In this document: piece by piece, positions 5,144-7,184 of the stretch | How positions within the stretch are numbered: position 1 is the stretch's first letter | How the letters are laid out: each line of letters opens with the position of its first letter | From: DAISJD01 sp036821645 | Lineage (GTDB): Bacteria; Pseudomonadota; Alphaproteobacteria; ATCC43930; CGMCC-115725 | Assembly (NCBI GenBank): GCA_036821645.1 | Contig: DAISJD010000146.1 | Coordinates: 1 to 7,184 of the forward strand | DNA length: 7,184 nucleotides | Reading direction: 5' to 3' | The notes under the pieces: generated by a model | Seen by the model: the letters and a program-made list of their open reading frames with translations, nothing else | What the model was told of the DNA's origin: nothing | Databases searched by the model: none | Made by a program: the position numbers and the translations under genes

Positions 5144-6388
5144 ATGATCAAATCGATCCTGACCGCGATTGCGCCCTATGCCGATCGGCGCGTCGTGTTG
5201 GTTTTGTTCATGGGCTTTGCGAGCGGATTGCCGCTTTCCCTCGTTTTTGGAACCATGAATCTCTGGCTCGGCAGCCTCCATATTTCAAAGACCGAAATCG
5301 GCTATTTCGCCTCCGTCGGCACGCCTTACACCCTCAAATTCCTATGGGCCGGTCTCTTCGATCAGGTGTCACTACCCGGCCTCGGTCGGCTCTTGGGGCC
5401 GCGTCGATCTTGGGCGATCGCGCTTCAGATCTTGCTGATGACAGCGATCATCCTGATGGGCAGGGTCGACCCGATTGCCGATCTCGAAGGGTTTGCGATC
5501 ATGGCCATCATCGTCGCCGCCTTAAGCGCCAGTCAGGACATTGTTATCGATGCGATTCGCATCGAAATCCTGAAATCAAGCCAGCAAGCTATCGGCGTTT
5601 CCGTCACCCAAACCGGCTATCGGTTGGGACTGATCGCCTCGGGGGCCGGTGCCCTCGTCATTGCGCAGCACTGGGGATGGCAAGCTGCCTATCTCGTCAT
5701 GGGTCTTTTGATGACGGTCGGAATCGTCACGGTTCTGTCGAGCCCGGAACCCATCGCGCAAGGCCAGGCCCAACCGGGTTTTGCCGATGCATTTTACGAC
5801 TTCATGCAAAAGGATCGCTGGGTCACGATCCTGTGCATGGTCTTGCTTTATAAGCTCGGCGAATCGGTTGCCGGTCGTTTTGCCGGCAATTTCTATCAGG
5901 ATATCGGCTTTACCAATATCGATATTGCCGGGGCCAGCAAGGTGTTCGGCGTCATTGCCACCTTGGCAGGGGTTTGGCTTGGCAGCATTCTGGCCGATCG
6001 CTATGGGCTGCTGCGCGCGCTTTTGTGGTGCGGGGCCTTGCAGATGGTCTCGAATCTGGCCTATCTGCTGTTGGCAGCCACGGGGCCTGTGCATGCATCG
6101 CTCTATCTGTCGATCTTCATCGAAAATATCGCAGGCGGCATGGCATCGGCGGCCTTGGTCGGCTATATGTCCAGCCTATGCACCAAGGGTTATACGGCAA
6201 CGCAATATGCGCTCTTGTCGGCAATCGTGACGATCCCCCAGTATCTCGTCGCTCCCATCGCAGGCAGGATCATCGACCTGATGGGCTGGACATGGTTTTT
6301 CATCATCACCGTGCCGCTGGCCCTGCCCAGTCTTTATCTCGTCTGGCATTTGAAAAAAGATCCAAGAACCGTAACGCCGGTGCCTTGA
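5144..6388 (+). CDS. ampG: AmpG-like MFS transporter (muropeptide permease family), 414 aa
   Basis: Inner-membrane major facilitator of the AmpG type. Characterised AmpG proteins import GlcNAc-anhydroMurNAc peptides from the periplasm for cell-wall recycling, driven by the proton gradient. Diagnostic stretches are GFASGLPLSL (24-33), EIGYFASVGTPYTLKFLWA (51-69), RRSW after LLGP (87-90), SASQDIVIDAIRIE (128-141), GYTATQYALLSA (349-360) and APIAGRIIDLMGWTWFF (370-386). The hydrophobic pattern fits about 12 membrane segments with a cytoplasmic loop near 200-225. E. coli AmpG is longer (491 residues, two extra segments); this shorter form is common outside enterobacteria. The ATG at 5144 is preferred over GTG at 5129, because 5129 lies inside the terminator stem. 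Purine-rich GGGGTGGG, 10 bases upstream of 5144, may serve as ribosome-binding site. No beta-lactamase or ampR gene is adjacent. Family is firm; the substrate is inferred. Confidence 0.85.
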   Translation: MIKSILTAIAPYADRRVVLVLFMGFASGLPLSLVFGTMNLWLGSLHISKTEIGYFASVGTPYTLKFLWAGLFDQVSLPGLGRLLGPRRSWAIALQILLMTAIILMGRVDPIADLEGFAIMAIIVAALSASQDIVIDAIRIEILKSSQQAIGVSVTQTGYRLGLIASGAGALVIAQHWGWQAAYLVMGLLMTVGIVTVLSSPEPIAQGQAQPGFADAFYDFMQKDRWVTILCMVLLYKLGESVAGRFAGNFYQDIGFTNIDIAGASKVFGVIATLAGVWLGSILADRYGLLRALLWCGALQMVSNLAYLLLAATGPVHASLYLSIFIENIAGGMASAALVGYMSSLCTKGYTATQYALLSAIVTIPQYLVAPIAGRIIDLMGWTWFFIITVPLALPSLYLVWHLKKDPRTVTPVP

Positions 6389-6416
6389 ATCGACGAGGCC
6401 CCCCTTCACTGACCCC

Positions 6417-6422
6417 CGAGGA
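6417..6422 (+). promoter_or_regulatory. Shine-Dalgarno CGAGGA of the pyrophosphatase gene
   Basis: CGAGGA is 5 bases before the ATG at 6428 and overlaps the alternative in-frame ATG at 6422. It therefore decides for 6428, giving the family-typical N-terminus MDISKIP. Confidence 0.6.
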
Positions 6423-6427
6423 TGATC

Positions 6428-6958
6428 ATGGATATCAGCAAAATCCCAACCGGCAAAAATCCCCCCTATGACGTTAATGTGGTCATCGAAATCGCCCAGG
6501 GCGGCACGCCGATCAAGTATGAGCTGGACAAAGAATCGGGTGCCTTGTTCGTTGATCGTTTCCTGCATACATCCATGGTGTATCCGGCAAATTACGGCTT
6601 CATTCCCGGCACTTTGAGCGATGACGGCGATCCGTGCGATTGCCTCGTCGTGACGCCGATTGCCGTCGTGCCCGGTTCCGTCATTCGCGCCCGGCCGATC
6701 GGGGCCTTGCAGATGGAAGATGAATCCGGCGTCGATGAAAAAATCTTGGCCGTACCGGTCGACAAACTCAATCCCTATTACAGTACCGTCAAATCCTATC
6801 TCGATCTGCCGCAAATTCTACGCGACCAGATCAGCCATTTCTTTGAACGGTACAAAGATCTGGAAAAGGGCAAGTGGGTCAAGGTCACGGGCTGGGTCGA
6901 TGCCGAAGCCGCCGCAGAAATGATCCGCCAAGGCATTGCGCGCGCCGCCCAGAAATAA
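6428..6958 (+). CDS. ppa: Family I inorganic pyrophosphatase, 176 aa
   Basis: Soluble cytoplasmic enzyme hydrolysing pyrophosphate to two phosphates, which pulls nucleic-acid, protein and other biosyntheses forward. All active-site residues known from E. coli PPase are present at a constant offset of one: E21, K30, E32, R44, Y52, Y56, D66, D68, D71, D98, D103, K105, Y142 and K143. The metal-binding signature reads DGDPCDC (66-72), with Cys where the textbook pattern has an aliphatic residue; DGDPCD is a common alphaproteobacterial variant. Length equals the E. coli enzyme (about 176). The start at 6428 is chosen from its Shine-Dalgarno. The gene is 39 bases after the transporter with no terminator between them, so readthrough from the transporter is possible. 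A strong hairpin follows it. Confidence 0.97.
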   Translation: MDISKIPTGKNPPYDVNVVIEIAQGGTPIKYELDKESGALFVDRFLHTSMVYPANYGFIPGTLSDDGDPCDCLVVTPIAVVPGSVIRARPIGALQMEDESGVDEKILAVPVDKLNPYYSTVKSYLDLPQILRDQISHFFERYKDLEKGKWVKVTGWVDAEAAAEMIRQGIARAAQK

Positions 6959-6984
6959 ACGCGCGACAGTTTTCGCGTAGGCCA

Positions 6985-7012
6985 GCGCCCATGATTCAAG
7001 AATTATGGGCGC
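6985..7012 (+). terminator. Strong hairpin downstream of the pyrophosphatase gene, possible terminator
   Basis: GCGCCCATGATT (6985-6996) pairs with AATTATGGGCGC (7001-7012): 12 pairs with one G-T wobble and a CAAG tetraloop, 26 bases after the ppa stop. Neither strand has a T tract next to the stem, so termination would be non-canonical. Location between converging genes supports a 3'-end role. Confidence 0.5.
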
Positions 7013-7099
7013 AAACTCTCGGTTCGCCATAATGCCCGAACGCTCGTCCGGGGATCCGCACCCATGGCATCATGCATCCCAGTGCAAAAACAGGGTGCC
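7013..7099. other. Intergenic spacer with no recognised gene
   Basis: 87 bases between the ppa hairpin and the stop of the converging gene. I see no open frame, RNA gene or clear promoter. GCACCC (7058-7063) and GGGTGC (7093-7098) could pair across a 29-base loop, which is too long to call. Confidence 0.4.
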
Positions 7100-7184
7100 T
7101 TAGTCCGACCCCCAGAGGGACTCTTTCAATCCCGATACCATCGCCGCATGATCGGCCAGTTCCTGTTCGCTCGGCCCATGGGGG
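7100..7184 (-). CDS. C-terminal fragment of an unidentified protein, running in from the right edge
   Basis: On the minus strand the frame reads in from the window edge and ends at TAA (7102-7100), giving 27 visible residues: PHGPSEQELADHAAMV then SGLKESLWGSD. This is the only minus-strand frame here with plausible GC-rich coding character and a natural-looking acidic, helical C-terminus. I do not recognise the family. It converges on the pyrophosphatase gene. The fragment is too short to exclude a chance open frame. Confidence 0.5.
   Translation of the reverse strand, partial: PHGPSEQELADHAAMVSGLKESLWGSD

Noticed and set aside
6176..6814. Long minus-strand open frame over the end of the transporter and most of ppa
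   Set aside because: Antisense to two well-supported genes, with low-complexity composition and no domain.
7082..7110. Minus-strand intrinsic terminator (GGGGT...ACCCT followed by TGTTTTT)
   Set aside because: The stem is only 4-5 pairs with an 11-base loop and overlaps the stop codon; too weak to call.
1..7184. CRISPR array, tRNA, rRNA or insertion sequence
   Set aside because: No regularly spaced repeats, cloverleaf, rRNA-like sequence, transposase or flanking inverted repeats were seen.

Overview
The window looks like chromosomal DNA of an alphaproteobacterium, most likely from Rhodospirillales or a close relative. This is inferred from the Smr gene followed by a small XRE regulator, the form of the inorganic pyrophosphatase (start MDISKI, DGDPCD signature), the AmpG-like transporter and the moderately GC-rich coding DNA. 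I assigned the organism from protein character and gene order only; no search was run. No rRNA, tRNA, CRISPR array, transposase or integrase is visible.

Layout. (1) Positions 1-773, + strand: the 3' part of an Smr-domain gene overlaps by ATGA a 125-residue XRE-type regulator. (2) Positions 781-2586, + strand: two tandem, markedly AT-rich paralogues encode exported proteins with the two-lobed architecture of alphaproteobacterial retropepsin-like aspartic proteases, but the catalytic Asp-Thr-Gly motifs are degraded in all four lobes. They follow the regulator so closely (7 bases) that Smr, XRE and both paralogues may be one transcription unit. (3) Positions 2597-3157, - strand: a nucleotidyltransferase-family protein (DUF925/NTP_transf_6) of unknown role, ending 10 bases from the second paralogue. 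(4) Positions 3265-5078, + strand: three consecutive cyclophilin-type peptidyl-prolyl isomerases, two with signal peptides (periplasmic) and one without (cytoplasmic); the first has an altered active-site pocket. (5) Positions 5144-6388, + strand: an AmpG-like MFS transporter, preceded by a hairpin terminator whose 3' arm lies just before the start codon. (6) Positions 6428-6958, + strand: family I inorganic pyrophosphatase with a complete active site, followed by a strong hairpin. (7) Positions 7100-7184, - strand: the C-terminal end of an unidentified gene running in from the right edge.

How the parts relate. The cyclophilins, AmpG-like permease and pyrophosphatase are housekeeping functions: envelope and cytoplasmic protein folding, muropeptide recycling, and pyrophosphate removal. 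The unusual part is the AT-rich pair. The two proteins have lost protease chemistry, yet a central block of 32 codons has diverged mostly at synonymous sites, which indicates selection on the protein. They are best read as exported pseudoproteases with a retained but unknown binding or structural role, possibly under control of the adjacent XRE regulator. That last point is inference.
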